From SIAJ01 sp036266155 (GTDB lineage: Bacteria > Planctomycetota > Planctomycetia > Gemmatales > Gemmataceae), in assembly GCA_036266155.1 (NCBI GenBank), contig DATANR010000269.1:1-61117 (forward strand): a stretch of DNA of 61,117 nt, in the 5' to 3' direction. The notes beneath the pieces were generated by a model. It searched no databases. It worked only from the letters and a program-made list of their open reading frames with translations, and was not told where the DNA came from. Positions 35,731 through 44,126 of the stretch are shown here, one piece after another (the stretch's first letter is position 1; every line of letters begins with the position of its first letter). The position numbers and the translations under genes were made by a program.

Positions 35731-35958
35731 GTCGGCTTTCCTGTGCGACGGCAACAAACGATCGAGGGTCAGGCTTGGGTGGGGTCCCGTACGGCTGTTC
35801 TGCCGCAATCATTACTGGGACAACTTGATGATCCGACTAGTGTAACTGAACAAGCGATATGACCGTGTGAAACACAACGCGAATTGTCTGGCGTCCTACG
35901 CTGCGCCCTGCTAAACTTCAATCCCAGCCTACCCCATTCACCCTTCTCGAGGTGTCTT

Positions 35959-36504
35959 GTGACCCGCCTGCTCCCCGCTCTGGTGCTTGTTGCAACTCTG
36001 CCCGTTGCGCTTCGCGCGGCCGATCCGCCGGCCAAGGTTGACGTCGGCCAACAAGCGCCTGCGTTCAAGATCAAGGATGCGACCGGTAAGGAGATCGACC
36101 TAGCCGAACTCACGGCCAAGGGACCGGTCCTTGTGCGTTTGACCTGTGGCTGCTCCGGCTGCGACAAGGAACTCGCCTACTACCAGAAGCTCTCCGAATC
36201 CTACAAGGGCCAAGGTCTGGTCAGCCTTTATGTCTTCAAGGAACCCGACGAGAAGATGGCCAAGTACGCCAAGGAAAAGAAGCTCGACGTCATGTATGCC
36301 GTTGACCCGAAGGGCGAAGCCTGGACGACGTTCCAGACCAAGTCGATGCCCTCCAACTTCCTGATCGCCAAGGGCGGCAAAATCACGGCCATCGCGACTG
36401 GCTGCGAGCCGAGCGGTTTGGTCGCCGAGTCGGTGTCGGGCAAGGCGGCGAAACTGCTCGGGACCGAAAAGGTGGATGTGAAGAAGGTTGAGCAGAAGAA
36501 ATAA
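35959..36504 (+). CDS. Exported redoxin (AhpC/TSA thioredoxin-fold) protein
   Basis: A 181-residue protein. GTG 35959 is chosen because GAGG lies seven bases upstream and the product starts with a signal peptide (VTRLLPALVLVATLPVALRA). The mature protein has VDVGQQAPAFKIKDATGKEIDL, a Cys-rich site RLTCGCSGCDKE in the position of the peroxiredoxin or thioredoxin active site, and the cis-Pro region SMPSNFLIAKGGKI. It is probably a periplasmic thiol oxidoreductase. The CxCxxC arrangement is not the plain CxxC of thioredoxin, so the exact chemistry is open. Confidence 0.83.
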   Translation: MTRLLPALVLVATLPVALRAADPPAKVDVGQQAPAFKIKDATGKEIDLAELTAKGPVLVRLTCGCSGCDKELAYYQKLSESYKGQGLVSLYVFKEPDEKMAKYAKEKKLDVMYAVDPKGEAWTTFQTKSMPSNFLIAKGGKITAIATGCEPSGLVAESVSGKAAKLLGTEKVDVKKVEQKK

Positions 36505-36524
36505 CAGTAAGCCAGGAAATAAGT

Positions 36525-36566
36525 GAGGCCGCGATTTTTCGATGAGAAGTCGCGGCCTCGTTTGCG
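36525..36566 (+). terminator. Rho-independent terminator-like hairpin
   Basis: GAGGCCGCGA (36525-36534) pairs with TCGCGGCCTC (36550-36559) around a 15-base loop, followed by a short T-containing tail (GTTTGCGTTT). It lies 20 bases after the redoxin stop. Confidence 0.65.
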
Positions 36567-36780
36567 TTTCAATGACGCGTACGGCGATCAATCTCAAGCG
36601 CAAGTCTTCTCGCCCAGCAAGAATTTCTGTCTTGACTGAAAGCAATTTGTCAATTCATGCCCGGCAACAGCCGCACGACCGGAAAATTCGTCGCAGATTA
36701 CCTCAGCGACGCCCGTTCGCGCGTTTGATGTCCAAACTGGGCGCGGACGAGAGCCATTCCCCCTTTTCGCCGAGGCAGCG

Positions 36781-37017
36781 ATGCTTGCAACCGACACCGA
36801 ACCGACGACCAATGATCTGTTGATGATCGAGTATCAAGAAACCGTCTTGCGGCAGATTGCCGAGCGGTCTGGGTTGTCGCTGGCCGAAGTCGGCGTGATG
36901 GCAGCCACGTTCTTGAGCGGATTGCTCGGTCGCGAGCTGGCTGATGTGCGCTGGGCCGCAATTTGCGGCTATCGCGAATGGCTACTTGATGAGAAGCAGA
37001 GTCTGCTGGCCTCGTGA
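36781..37017 (+). CDS. Small protein of unknown function
   Basis: A 78-residue protein starting at ATG 36781 with GAGG about 10 bases upstream. It is predicted mostly helical (EYQETVLRQIAERSGLSLAE and following), with no signal peptide or membrane helix. The codon positions look coding and the start is well formed, but I recognise no family. The upstream 36567-36780 stretch holds nothing I can name. Confidence 0.55.
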   Translation: MLATDTEPTTNDLLMIEYQETVLRQIAERSGLSLAEVGVMAATFLSGLLGRELADVRWAAICGYREWLLDEKQSLLAS

Positions 37018-37086
37018 TCGGCAGGCTGTTCGCGAGTGAACTAGATTTTTGAAAGCTGGCGGCCCACTGGCGTGCGAGGTCGTGCC

Positions 37087-37608
37087 ATGTCCGAAATCGA
37101 AACCACGCCCCCGACCCCGACTACCTCACGCGGAGTTCAGTGTCCGACGTGTGGCCGATCCAAGGACTGTACTGTCTCCCAACTGGCACGCTTTACGCGC
37201 CGGGGGCTGCCCTGGTGTTGCGGCAACGTCATGCAGGTGCGCGGCGCAGCGGCCGAAGCGGCACCGCCCAATATCGACAAACGCATCGGTCATCGCCGTC
37301 TGGCCTTGAACGGAGCGCAACTGGAATTTCGGCGCGGCTCGCTCGGCCTCGGGGCCGATCTTGCTGTCGCGCTCATTGATGTTTCCGACGATGGGTTCTG
37401 CGTTCATTTGAAGGAACCCGTCGCGCCTGGTGATGAAGCCGAGGTGGCCGTCGGTCGGCCGCTTGGCGGAAAGCTAATTAAGCGGATCGCGCGCGTCGCC
37501 TGGTGCCGGCCGGCGTGGGGCAAAGGCTTTTTGGTGGAAGTCGTTCTCTCCCGTCGCCTGAATCTCGCGCAAGTCAAAGAACTGGTGCAAACCGATAGCA
37601 TTCACTGA
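37087..37608 (+). CDS. PilZ-like domain protein with N-terminal Cys motif
   Basis: A 173-residue protein starting at ATG 37087. The N-terminus has CPTCGRSKDC and a later WCCG, a possible zinc ribbon. The remainder resembles PilZ: IGHRRLALNGAQLEF (in place of the usual RxxxR start), LIDVSDDGFCVHLKEPVAPGDEAEV and ARVAWCRPAWGKGFLVEVVL. PilZ domains often bind c-di-GMP; the canonical RxxxR is not clear here, so ligand binding is uncertain. It may couple signalling to a surface process. Confidence 0.65.
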   Translation: MSEIETTPPTPTTSRGVQCPTCGRSKDCTVSQLARFTRRGLPWCCGNVMQVRGAAAEAAPPNIDKRIGHRRLALNGAQLEFRRGSLGLGADLAVALIDVSDDGFCVHLKEPVAPGDEAEVAVGRPLGGKLIKRIARVAWCRPAWGKGFLVEVVLSRRLNLAQVKELVQTDSIH

Positions 37609-37734
37609 CGTTCAGCAAGTTCGAATCCAATTCAGCTCGGCACGACTCTAATTCTGCGCTTTGAAATGCGGAAGTGTTGACGCCGGCGCGCAATGCGTTG
37701 CCGGAGCGTCGTTCGATTCCTATCCAGGAATGTT

Positions 37735-37775
37735 CGGGGCGGAACCCCGGACCGGTTGGGAGCAACCGGTTTTTT
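37735..37775 (+). terminator. Tandem hairpins with T-run upstream of a TTG-start gene
   Basis: A first hairpin (GGGGC, GGA, ACCCC, about 37736-37748) is followed by ACCGGTTG / CAACCGGT (37751-37770, four-base loop) and a run of T residues (to 37775). This is a good intrinsic terminator. It lies 143 bases after the PilZ-like gene and 19 bases before the next TTG start, so it either ends the previous transcript or acts as an attenuator. Confidence 0.72.
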
Positions 37776-37793
37776 CACCAGGAGTTTGGCAAC

Positions 37794-38288
37794 TTGCTTT
37801 CCATCTTGATTAGTCTGCCGTTGGCGATCTCAGGTCCGGTCGAACCTCTCACGGCGGTGAATGTGCTCGGGATTCCGGTTCGAACCACTCCGCTCAAGTA
37901 CGACGTGTCGCTTGCCAATGGCATCGAAGCGCGCGGCCGCCTCCAGGCCTTCGGCGGCGCCGGGACGATTGGCTTGGCGACGGGGCTCAAGGCGCCGCGC
38001 CACGTTGACGTCAAGCTGAACGACGTCGATGCGGCAGAAGTGGCTGCACTGATCGGCGACGCGTTGCCTGCCACATTCCGCGACAAGTTGCGTGGCCGAA
38101 TCGGGCTTGTTGAACTCGCGATCCGCGGCGATTCCGTCTCGGTGAAGGCGAACCAATTCCGACTCGTCGGTGACTGGCTCGCCAAAGCCGAGGGAACGTT
38201 CGATCTGAAGACGCGCAAATACAAGCTCAAGATGTGGGCATTCGGCGGCCTACTTGAGGCCGAGGGGAAGTTGCCGGCGCAAGATTAG
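37794..38288 (+). CDS. Exported small protein of unknown function (TTG start)
   Basis: The frame is open from 37674, but the intrinsic terminator at 37751-37775 would lie inside it, so I place the start at TTG 37794. AGGAG (37780-37784) stands nine bases upstream, and the product then opens with a signal peptide (LLSILISLPLAISG). The 164-residue product is rich in beta-strand with YDVSLANGIEARGRLQAFGG, KLRGRIGLVELAIRGDSV and a repeat-like C-terminus (TFDLKTRKYKLKMWAFGGLL). I recognise no family. Confidence 0.65.
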   Translation: MLSILISLPLAISGPVEPLTAVNVLGIPVRTTPLKYDVSLANGIEARGRLQAFGGAGTIGLATGLKAPRHVDVKLNDVDAAEVAALIGDALPATFRDKLRGRIGLVELAIRGDSVSVKANQFRLVGDWLAKAEGTFDLKTRKYKLKMWAFGGLLEAEGKLPAQD

Positions 38289-38377
38289 TCGAATGCACCG
38301 ACTGCGCTTGGTCGTGCTTCCCAGTGACACGCCACGAACGATCGATTAGCATGAGAGGAATCGCTGGAGCCCTCGCC

Positions 38378-38740
38378 ATGCGGACCTCGACTGCCGTTAC
38401 TCTTGTCGTGGCCGTTTGCCCGGCCCTAATCGCTGCCCCGCAACTCAAGCCGAAGCCTTCCGAGGTCCCGTCCCTGGCGGGTACCACCTGGGTAGGCAAG
38501 AGTTCCGACGGCGACGAACAAACGATCACATTTGAAGCCGAAGGCAAGATGACGCTCGTGAAGCGCGGCAATCCATTCACCAAATGTAGTTGGACACAAG
38601 ACGGCGCCAAGGTCATGTGGGAAGTGAACGACCGCTATTCGGAGCACACCGGAGTCATTTCCGGCGACAAGATCGAAGTCTCATCGCACAATCGAACCGG
38701 AAAAACTTGGACGGTCACGTTGACGCGCAAACGTGAGTAG
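38378..38740 (+). CDS. Small exported lipocalin-like protein
   Basis: A 120-residue protein from ATG 38378 (ATG 38351 is possible). The signal peptide is MRTSTAVTLVVAVCPALIAA. The mature part, SLAGTTWVGKSSDGDEQTI, FEAEGKMTLVKRG and CSWTQDGAKVMWEVND, has the strand pattern of small lipocalin-like domains that recur in planctomycetes. The function is unknown. It precedes the SdrD-like gene in the same direction. Confidence 0.65.
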   Translation: MRTSTAVTLVVAVCPALIAAPQLKPKPSEVPSLAGTTWVGKSSDGDEQTITFEAEGKMTLVKRGNPFTKCSWTQDGAKVMWEVNDRYSEHTGVISGDKIEVSSHNRTGKTWTVTLTRKRE

Positions 38741-38889
38741 TGATTGTCTGCGAAGTGCGTTCGCTTCCTTGAGTAGGTCGATCGGCACTTCACCTTGACA
38801 GTTCTGACGAAATCGGAGATTGGGCGGGCTGGGTAACATCCTGGGTCGGCATGGCGGCCGACCCTTTGTCCCCGTCACGGAAGACTCCC

Positions 38890-40638
38890 ATGCGCTGGGC
38901 TGCCCGGCTCTTTCAGTTCCTGAAGTACTCGCACTTCGCCGCCCATCGCAAGGCATGTCTTCGCTTATGGTCGCTCGAGGATCGGGCCATTCCGAGTGCG
39001 ACGGTCACGTCGCATGTCGACAGCGATCCAACCACCGCGCTGGCCGAGTTTGGATCTAATCCGAGTCCGGACCCCGTGGGACCTGGACCGCAGGGCCCGT
39101 ATCCGGAGATCGGCGACTTCGTCTGGCGCGATCTGAACGGCAACGGTCTCCAGGATTTTGGTGAACCGGGCATCGCTAACGTGACGTTGCAGCTCTACCA
39201 GAACGACAAGTTGGTCGGCACAACCACCACGGATGCAATGGGCCGGTATTTCTTCAACTCCTGGAACGTGACCAATGGCACTGCCGACACGGCGGACGAT
39301 GGCATGATCGCCGGCGTGACCTATCAGATTCGCGTGGCCGGCAATCAACCAAACCTTATTGGGCTGCGCCCGACCATCGCCAACTCCGGCACTGATGACA
39401 TTCGTGATTCGGACATGACCGCGACGGCGACCGGCGGAACGCTCGATTTCACGTTGGGAGATGGCGCCTACTACGTTCACTACGACATGGGCTACGCGAC
39501 CGCGGCAACCATCGGCAACCTGGTCTGGTCGGACAAGAACAACAACGGCAAGAAGGACGCCAATGAGGTGGGGCTGCCCGGCGTCTCCGTGCGCTTGCTC
39601 GACGCCACCGGCGCCGTCGAAGTCGTGACGACGACCACTGCGGCCGACGGGTCCTATCTGTTCACCGGGCTGTTACCGGGGATCTATGTCGTTGAGATCG
39701 CCAAGAGCAACTTCGCCTCCGGGGCAGCGCTCTTCGGTTGCTCGAGCAGCACCGGCGCACCGGGATGGCCGACCGGACCATTCGAAGGCGCAGGCACTCC
39801 CGACGGGTCAGTGGGCAACGGTGCCGATCACGGCATGACGACAGATGGCGTCGTGCGCTGCAGACCGGTGACCGTGATGGCCGGCACCATGAACAATCAG
39901 GCGATCGACTTTGGTTTCTTCCGGCCGGGCACGCTGACCGGCCGCGTCTATGTCGATGTCAAAGCGAACGGTCAGATGGATGCCGAAGACGTAGCCGGCG
40001 TGGCGGGTGTGAAGGTGACGGCCGCCGGACCAGCGGGATTGTTTACAACAACGACCGATGCGGCCGGCAACTATTCCTTCGCAAACCTGCCAGCGGGGAC
40101 GTTTACGATCACCGAATCACAGCCGGTGGGCTATCGCAATAGCACGCCGAACTTTGTCAACGCAATTGTCGGCCCCGCGGCGCCGACCACGGTCAGTTTT
40201 GGACAGGCCCGCACCACCGACCTCAGCGTGAAAATGACGGCGAGACCCAACGCGGTCGCGGTTGGGGGCATCAACACGTTGACCTATCGCGTGAAGAACC
40301 TGGGCATGCTCGATGCGACGGGCGTCACGCTTCTGATGCCCTTGCCGCAAGGCATGTCGATCATCGGCGTCGATCAAACCGGCGCGGCGTTCGACCAGCC
40401 CAGCCAGCGCGCGTCGATCCCGACGCTCGCAGCCGGTGCGGAAGCCGTCGTCGTACTCCGTGTGCGCGCGCACCGAGCGGGCACCTTCCGGCTCATGGCG
40501 ACCGTCCAGGGACCGGCCGAAGACGTGATGGCAAACAACCGCTCGATGGTCTGGTCCGTGGTGGGCACACCTTGGTCGCCGCCAGCCATCGTGATGCCAG
40601 CCAAGTCGGCGTTCCTGGCGTCGGCGTTTCGGCGATAG
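38890..40638 (+). CDS. Surface protein with SdrD B-like repeats and DUF11 domain
   Basis: A 582-residue protein from ATG 38890. The N-terminus is basic with the LEDRAIPSATV motif also seen (LEDRTAPAV) in the 14817 giant. Three SdrD B-like beta-sandwich repeats follow: IGDFVWRDLNGNGLQDFGEP (about residue 73), IGNLVWSDKNNNGKKDANEV (about 207) and GRVYVDVKANGQMDAED (about 350). The Asp/Asn-rich loops suggest calcium binding. A C-terminal DUF11 domain (LSVKMTARPNAVAVGGINTL, about 442-545) ends the protein. No sortase motif or membrane anchor is visible. It is probably an envelope or extracellular adhesion protein. Confidence 0.85.
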   Translation: MRWAARLFQFLKYSHFAAHRKACLRLWSLEDRAIPSATVTSHVDSDPTTALAEFGSNPSPDPVGPGPQGPYPEIGDFVWRDLNGNGLQDFGEPGIANVTLQLYQNDKLVGTTTTDAMGRYFFNSWNVTNGTADTADDGMIAGVTYQIRVAGNQPNLIGLRPTIANSGTDDIRDSDMTATATGGTLDFTLGDGAYYVHYDMGYATAATIGNLVWSDKNNNGKKDANEVGLPGVSVRLLDATGAVEVVTTTTAADGSYLFTGLLPGIYVVEIAKSNFASGAALFGCSSSTGAPGWPTGPFEGAGTPDGSVGNGADHGMTTDGVVRCRPVTVMAGTMNNQAIDFGFFRPGTLTGRVYVDVKANGQMDAEDVAGVAGVKVTAAGPAGLFTTTTDAAGNYSFANLPAGTFTITESQPVGYRNSTPNFVNAIVGPAAPTTVSFGQARTTDLSVKMTARPNAVAVGGINTLTYRVKNLGMLDATGVTLLMPLPQGMSIIGVDQTGAAFDQPSQRASIPTLAAGAEAVVVLRVRAHRAGTFRLMATVQGPAEDVMANNRSMVWSVVGTPWSPPAIVMPAKSAFLASAFRR

Positions 40639-40666
40639 GAACCGTCTTGTTCGATAAGAAATGTAG

Positions 40667-41782
40667 ATGCGTATCACCGGCATCACCGCCTATCGCGTCG
40701 AACTGCCGCTCGTCGAAGGCAACTATCAATGGTCCGGCGGCAAGTCCGTCGCCGTCTTCGACAGCACCGTCGTCCGCATTGATACCGATGAGGGGATCAC
40801 CGGGTGGGGTGAAGTCTGCCCGCTCGGGCCCGCGTACCTGGCGGCTTATGCGAACGGCGTGCGCACCGGGCTCGCGGAGCTGGGCCCGCATCTGATTGGC
40901 GAAGACCCGCTGCAATTGCTGAAACTCAATCGCCGAATGGACGCCGTCCTCAAGGGCCACCCGTACGTGAAGTCGGCCGTCGACATGGCCTGTTGGGACC
41001 TGCTTGGCAAGGCGACCGGGCTGCCAGTCTGCGTGCTGCTCGGTGGGCGCTATGGCGACGACGTCACGCTCTATCGGGCCATCTCGCAGGAGTCGCCGGA
41101 CCAGATGGCCGCGAAGGTCGCGGGCTATCGAGCTGAAGGCTATCGCCGGTTCCAACTCAAAGTCGGCGGCGAAGCCGATGTCGACATCGCCCGCATCAAG
41201 GCCGCGAGCGCCGTGTTGCAACCCGGCGACCGTCTTGTCGCCGATGCCAATACAGGCTGGCGCATGCACGATGCATTGCGCGTCGTGAAGGCGGTCCGCA
41301 ACATCGACGTCTACATCGAGCAGCCGTGCCTGACATACGAGGAGTGCTTGACGGTTCGCCAACACACCGACCATCCGTTCGTGTTGGATGAAGTGATCGA
41401 CGGCATCGACGTGCTCGTCCGCGGCCACGCCGATCGGGCGATGGATGTGGTGAACATCAAGATCAGCAAGTTCGGCGGCCTGACCAAAGCCAAACAAGCC
41501 CGCGACCTGTGTGTCTCGCTCGGCATCGTGATGACTCTCGAAGACAGCTGGGGCGGCGACATCGTGACTGCCGCCATCGCGCATCTGGCACACAGCACGC
41601 CGACTGAATTCTTGTTCACGACCACGGACTTCAACAGCTACGTGACCGTGAGCATCGCCCACGGGGCGCCGCAACGTGTAAACGGACGAATGGCGGCCAG
41701 CACCTTGCCGGGCTTGGGAATTGAACCGCGGATGGAGGTGCTTGGAAAGCCAGTCCTGAGCGTGGCGAGCGGAGCGGCGTAA
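40667..41782 (+). CDS. Mandelate racemase/muconate lactonizing enzyme family; probable cis-3-hydroxy-L-proline dehydratase
   Basis: A 371-residue enolase-superfamily enzyme. N-terminal capping domain: MRITGITAYRVELPL and GWGEVCPLGPAY. Barrel motifs: catalytic Lys in FQLKVGGEAD, metal Asp in VADANTGW, Glu in IEQPC, Asp in LDEVIDG, second Lys in NIKISKFGG, and LEDSWGGD. The overall pattern, including WGEVCPLG and IEQPC, looks like the hydroxyproline branch (cis-3-hydroxy-L-proline dehydratase or hydroxyproline-betaine epimerase), but assignment within this superfamily needs more than motifs. It converges on a dicarboxylate/amino-acid symporter 17 bases away. Confidence 0.85.
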   Translation: MRITGITAYRVELPLVEGNYQWSGGKSVAVFDSTVVRIDTDEGITGWGEVCPLGPAYLAAYANGVRTGLAELGPHLIGEDPLQLLKLNRRMDAVLKGHPYVKSAVDMACWDLLGKATGLPVCVLLGGRYGDDVTLYRAISQESPDQMAAKVAGYRAEGYRRFQLKVGGEADVDIARIKAASAVLQPGDRLVADANTGWRMHDALRVVKAVRNIDVYIEQPCLTYEECLTVRQHTDHPFVLDEVIDGIDVLVRGHADRAMDVVNIKISKFGGLTKAKQARDLCVSLGIVMTLEDSWGGDIVTAAIAHLAHSTPTEFLFTTTDFNSYVTVSIAHGAPQRVNGRMAASTLPGLGIEPRMEVLGKPVLSVASGAA

Positions 41783-41830
41783 GCCGCCCGATGTTTTCAT
41801 TATCGGGCACCTAACGGTGCTCCGCTCGCC
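41764..41830. repeat. Inverted repeat across convergent gene ends
   Basis: GGCGAGCGGAGC (41764-41775) and GCTCCGCTCGCC (41819-41830) are perfect inverted copies, with smaller hairpins (GGCGTAAGCCGCC; GCCCGAT / ATCGGGC) inside. The arms lie within the ends of both convergent coding regions, so the element covers both stops and could be a bidirectional terminator. The GCGAGC...GTAAGC core resembles palindromes common in planctomycete genomes. Confidence 0.75.
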
Positions 41831-43125
41831 TCCGTGCCAAACTCCCCTTCCCACCGCGCCATCACGCAGGTCGCCAGGCAATTGCCGATGAGGTTCACAG
41901 TCGTGCGGGCCATGTCCATGAGCGTGTCGACGCCAAAAATAACGGCCACCGCTTCGAGGGGAAGGTGGAACTGCGTCAGCGTTCCAGCCAGGATCACCAG
42001 CGCCGCCCTTGGTACCGCCGCGACGCCTTTGCTCGTCACCATGAGCGTCACCATCATCAGGAGCTGCTCGCCGGTTGTCATGTCGACGCCAGCCGCCTGG
42101 GCGGCAAAGACGGATGCCACCGCCAAATAGAGCGTCGAGCCATCGAGGTTGAACGAGTAGCCGGTCGGCATCACGAAGGCCACGATCCGCTTTGGCACGC
42201 CGATCGCCTCCATCGCCAGCATCGCCTTGGGCAACGCCGCTTCCGATGACGTCGTCGAGAATGCGATCAGCGCCGGCTCCTTGACCGCACGCAAGAATTT
42301 GCCAAGCGGCACCCGTGTAATGAGGGCGACTGGCACCAGCACGCCCAGTAAGAACACGACGAGGGCCGCGTAGAGCGTGCCCACCAATAGTGCGAGCTTG
42401 CCGAGAACTTGCAGGCCGCCGCTGCCGACCGTGACGGCCATCGCCGCTGCGATGCCGATCGGGGCGAATTTCATCACGAGCCCGGTGAACTTGAACATCA
42501 CGTCCGCGAGCGCGTCGAGCACGCCGATGATAATCGCACGCTTCTCGGCGGGCACGCGGGTGAGGGCCACCGCGAAGAGGATCGACCAGAAGACGACCTG
42601 GAGCACTTCGTTGTCGGCCGCCGCCTTGACCACGCTTTCCGGCACGATATGTTCGAGCACGCCCGCCAGAGTCGTTTGCTTGGCCGCGTGTTCCTGCCCC
42701 TTCGTCGGATCGGTCCCCAATTCGACGCCGACGCCGGGCTTCGCCAGATTCACCGCCGCCAGGCCGATGAACAGCGCCAACGTCGTGACGATCTCGAAGT
42801 AGATCAGTGACTTGAAGGCTAGCCGGCCGACGCGCTTCATGTCGTCGCCATGCCCGGCGATGCCAACGACCAACGTGGCAAAGATGAGCGGGCCGATCAG
42901 CGACTTGATCATCCGCAGGAAAATTGTCGAGAGCGGTTTGAGGTCCGGTGCCGAGAGGTGCGTCGGCTCCGGGATTGCTTCGCTGGCGGTCCCCGCGACA
43001 GGCACCGCCAGTATCTGGTCGCTTCGTTTTGGCGGCGCGGGGAAAGCCCAACCAACGAGCGTCCCGAGGACCATCGCGAAGATGATCCACTGCGTCAGCG
43101 TGCGATTGCGGAGAAAGGTCCACAT
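41800..43125 (-). CDS. Dicarboxylate/amino acid:cation symporter (DAACS family)
   Basis: A 441-residue inner-membrane carrier from ATG 43125, with eight hydrophobic segments and two hairpin motifs of the GltP/DctA family: FSTTSSEAALPKAM (Ser-rich HP1) and FVMPTGYSFNLDGSTLYL (NLDGS of TM7). IFLRMIKSLIGPLIFATLVVG is also typical. It takes up glutamate, aspartate or C4-dicarboxylates with protons or sodium; which substrate cannot be told. It converges on the hydroxyproline-dehydratase-like gene, and a shared inverted repeat covers both ends. Confidence 0.93.
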   Translation of the reverse strand: MWTFLRNRTLTQWIIFAMVLGTLVGWAFPAPPKRSDQILAVPVAGTASEAIPEPTHLSAPDLKPLSTIFLRMIKSLIGPLIFATLVVGIAGHGDDMKRVGRLAFKSLIYFEIVTTLALFIGLAAVNLAKPGVGVELGTDPTKGQEHAAKQTTLAGVLEHIVPESVVKAAADNEVLQVVFWSILFAVALTRVPAEKRAIIIGVLDALADVMFKFTGLVMKFAPIGIAAAMAVTVGSGGLQVLGKLALLVGTLYAALVVFLLGVLVPVALITRVPLGKFLRAVKEPALIAFSTTSSEAALPKAMLAMEAIGVPKRIVAFVMPTGYSFNLDGSTLYLAVASVFAAQAAGVDMTTGEQLLMMVTLMVTSKGVAAVPRAALVILAGTLTQFHLPLEAVAVIFGVDTLMDMARTTVNLIGNCLATCVMARWEGEFGTEASGAPLGAR

Positions 43126-43263
43126 GGGCAGACGTGAATCCGGAGGGGGTCGGTTGAGGGTGCAGTATCGGGAGACGGGGCAATGATTGCAAGGGAAGGA
43201 ACGATTGCTTATCGACACGCCTTACAATGCGGACCGCAACAAGTCGCGTGGTAGAATGAGGGC

Positions 43264-43755
43264 ATGTCCAAGCCCCGCGTTTATGTCGAAACGACGATTC
43301 CAAGCTTCTACCACGACGATCGGTCCGATCCGGAGATCGTGGCGCGGAGAAATTGGACGCGTCAGTGGTGGGATGGGGTTTCGGCACGTTATGAACTCGT
43401 CACAAGTGTGGCCGTCCTCGATGAACTTGCATCAGGGCCAAGCGATCGATCGCCATCGTGGCTGGCATTGCTCGATGCCGTGCCACTTGTACCGGTGGTT
43501 GCCGCTGTCACAGACATTGTGGTCGCCTATCAATCCCATAAACTGATGCCGGCTGATCCAGCGGGGGACGCGCTTCACGTTGCCTTGGCCTCATACCACA
43601 AGTGCGACTTTCTAGTCACTTGGAATTGCCGTCATCTGGCCAACGCGAACAAATTCGCCCATTTGCGGCGTGTGAATGCCCTCTTGGGCCTGTTTGTACC
43701 GTCATTGGTAACACCACTTGAATTGATGGGAGGGCCGACTGATGGAGGAGAATGA
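43264..43755 (+). CDS. PIN-domain protein (VapC-like)
   Basis: A 163-residue protein of the PIN nuclease fold. Acidic positions are plausible: VYVETTIPSFY (Glu where many VapC proteins have Asp), VLDELASG, GDALHVALASYHKCDFLVTWNCRHLAN. It is probably a ribonuclease toxin. A TAGAAT hexamer (43252-43257) and GAGGG lie just before the ATG. A 60-residue gene overlaps its end by 14 bases, the layout of a toxin-antitoxin pair, but with the toxin first, which is the less common order. Confidence 0.8.
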   Translation: MSKPRVYVETTIPSFYHDDRSDPEIVARRNWTRQWWDGVSARYELVTSVAVLDELASGPSDRSPSWLALLDAVPLVPVVAAVTDIVVAYQSHKLMPADPAGDALHVALASYHKCDFLVTWNCRHLANANKFAHLRRVNALLGLFVPSLVTPLELMGGPTDGGE

Positions 43756-43924
43756 AGATCGAGCTGTCGACGACGTGCGGAAGTTGCGACATCAGGTTTC
43801 GGAAGAGTGCGGACACGAGGCTGCGCGCTTGGTGGAGCGATACCTGCGACTGCAAGTTCGCTTTGCGGACCGCCTGCTTGCAGATAAAACTGCGGCGGAA
43901 GTCGCGGGGAAGGATGCAGCTTAG
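43742..43924 (+). CDS. Small acidic/basic partner of the PIN protein (putative antitoxin)
   Basis: A 60-residue protein starting at ATG 43742 inside the end of the PIN gene. It is highly charged and helical (DDVRKLRHQVSEECGHEAARLV...), without a recognisable DNA-binding domain. Its position supports an antitoxin or regulator role; no family is recognised. The following 43925-44126 stretch contains no gene that I can support. Confidence 0.55.
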   Translation: MEENEDRAVDDVRKLRHQVSEECGHEAARLVERYLRLQVRFADRLLADKTAAEVAGKDAA

Positions 43925-44126
43925 TCCGCGTGAAACATTCCCAAACGACATAGGTGGATAGGACACGGAAAGTTAGCCTCGTCCCTTCGCCTCGTCTACA
44001 ACATGAGTAGCTGAGTCTCCGCTGCGTAACATGGTTGAGTTTTCCCTTGGCGGTTGTTGCCGCGTGCGGTGATAATTTCAGTTCGACCACTCCCGGCCTC
44101 TCGGCCGCTGTCCGAGGATGTGAACG

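Noticed and set aside
36542..36823. 93-codon plus-strand frame between the redoxin and the 78-residue gene
   Set aside because: It begins in the terminator hairpin, is rich in Arg/Pro, and overlaps the better-supported gene at 36781.
37612..37740. tRNA-like T-loop strings (GTTCGAATC near 37620 and GTTCGATTCC near 37711)
   Set aside because: The flanking bases do not form a T-stem, and no anticodon or acceptor stem can be drawn.
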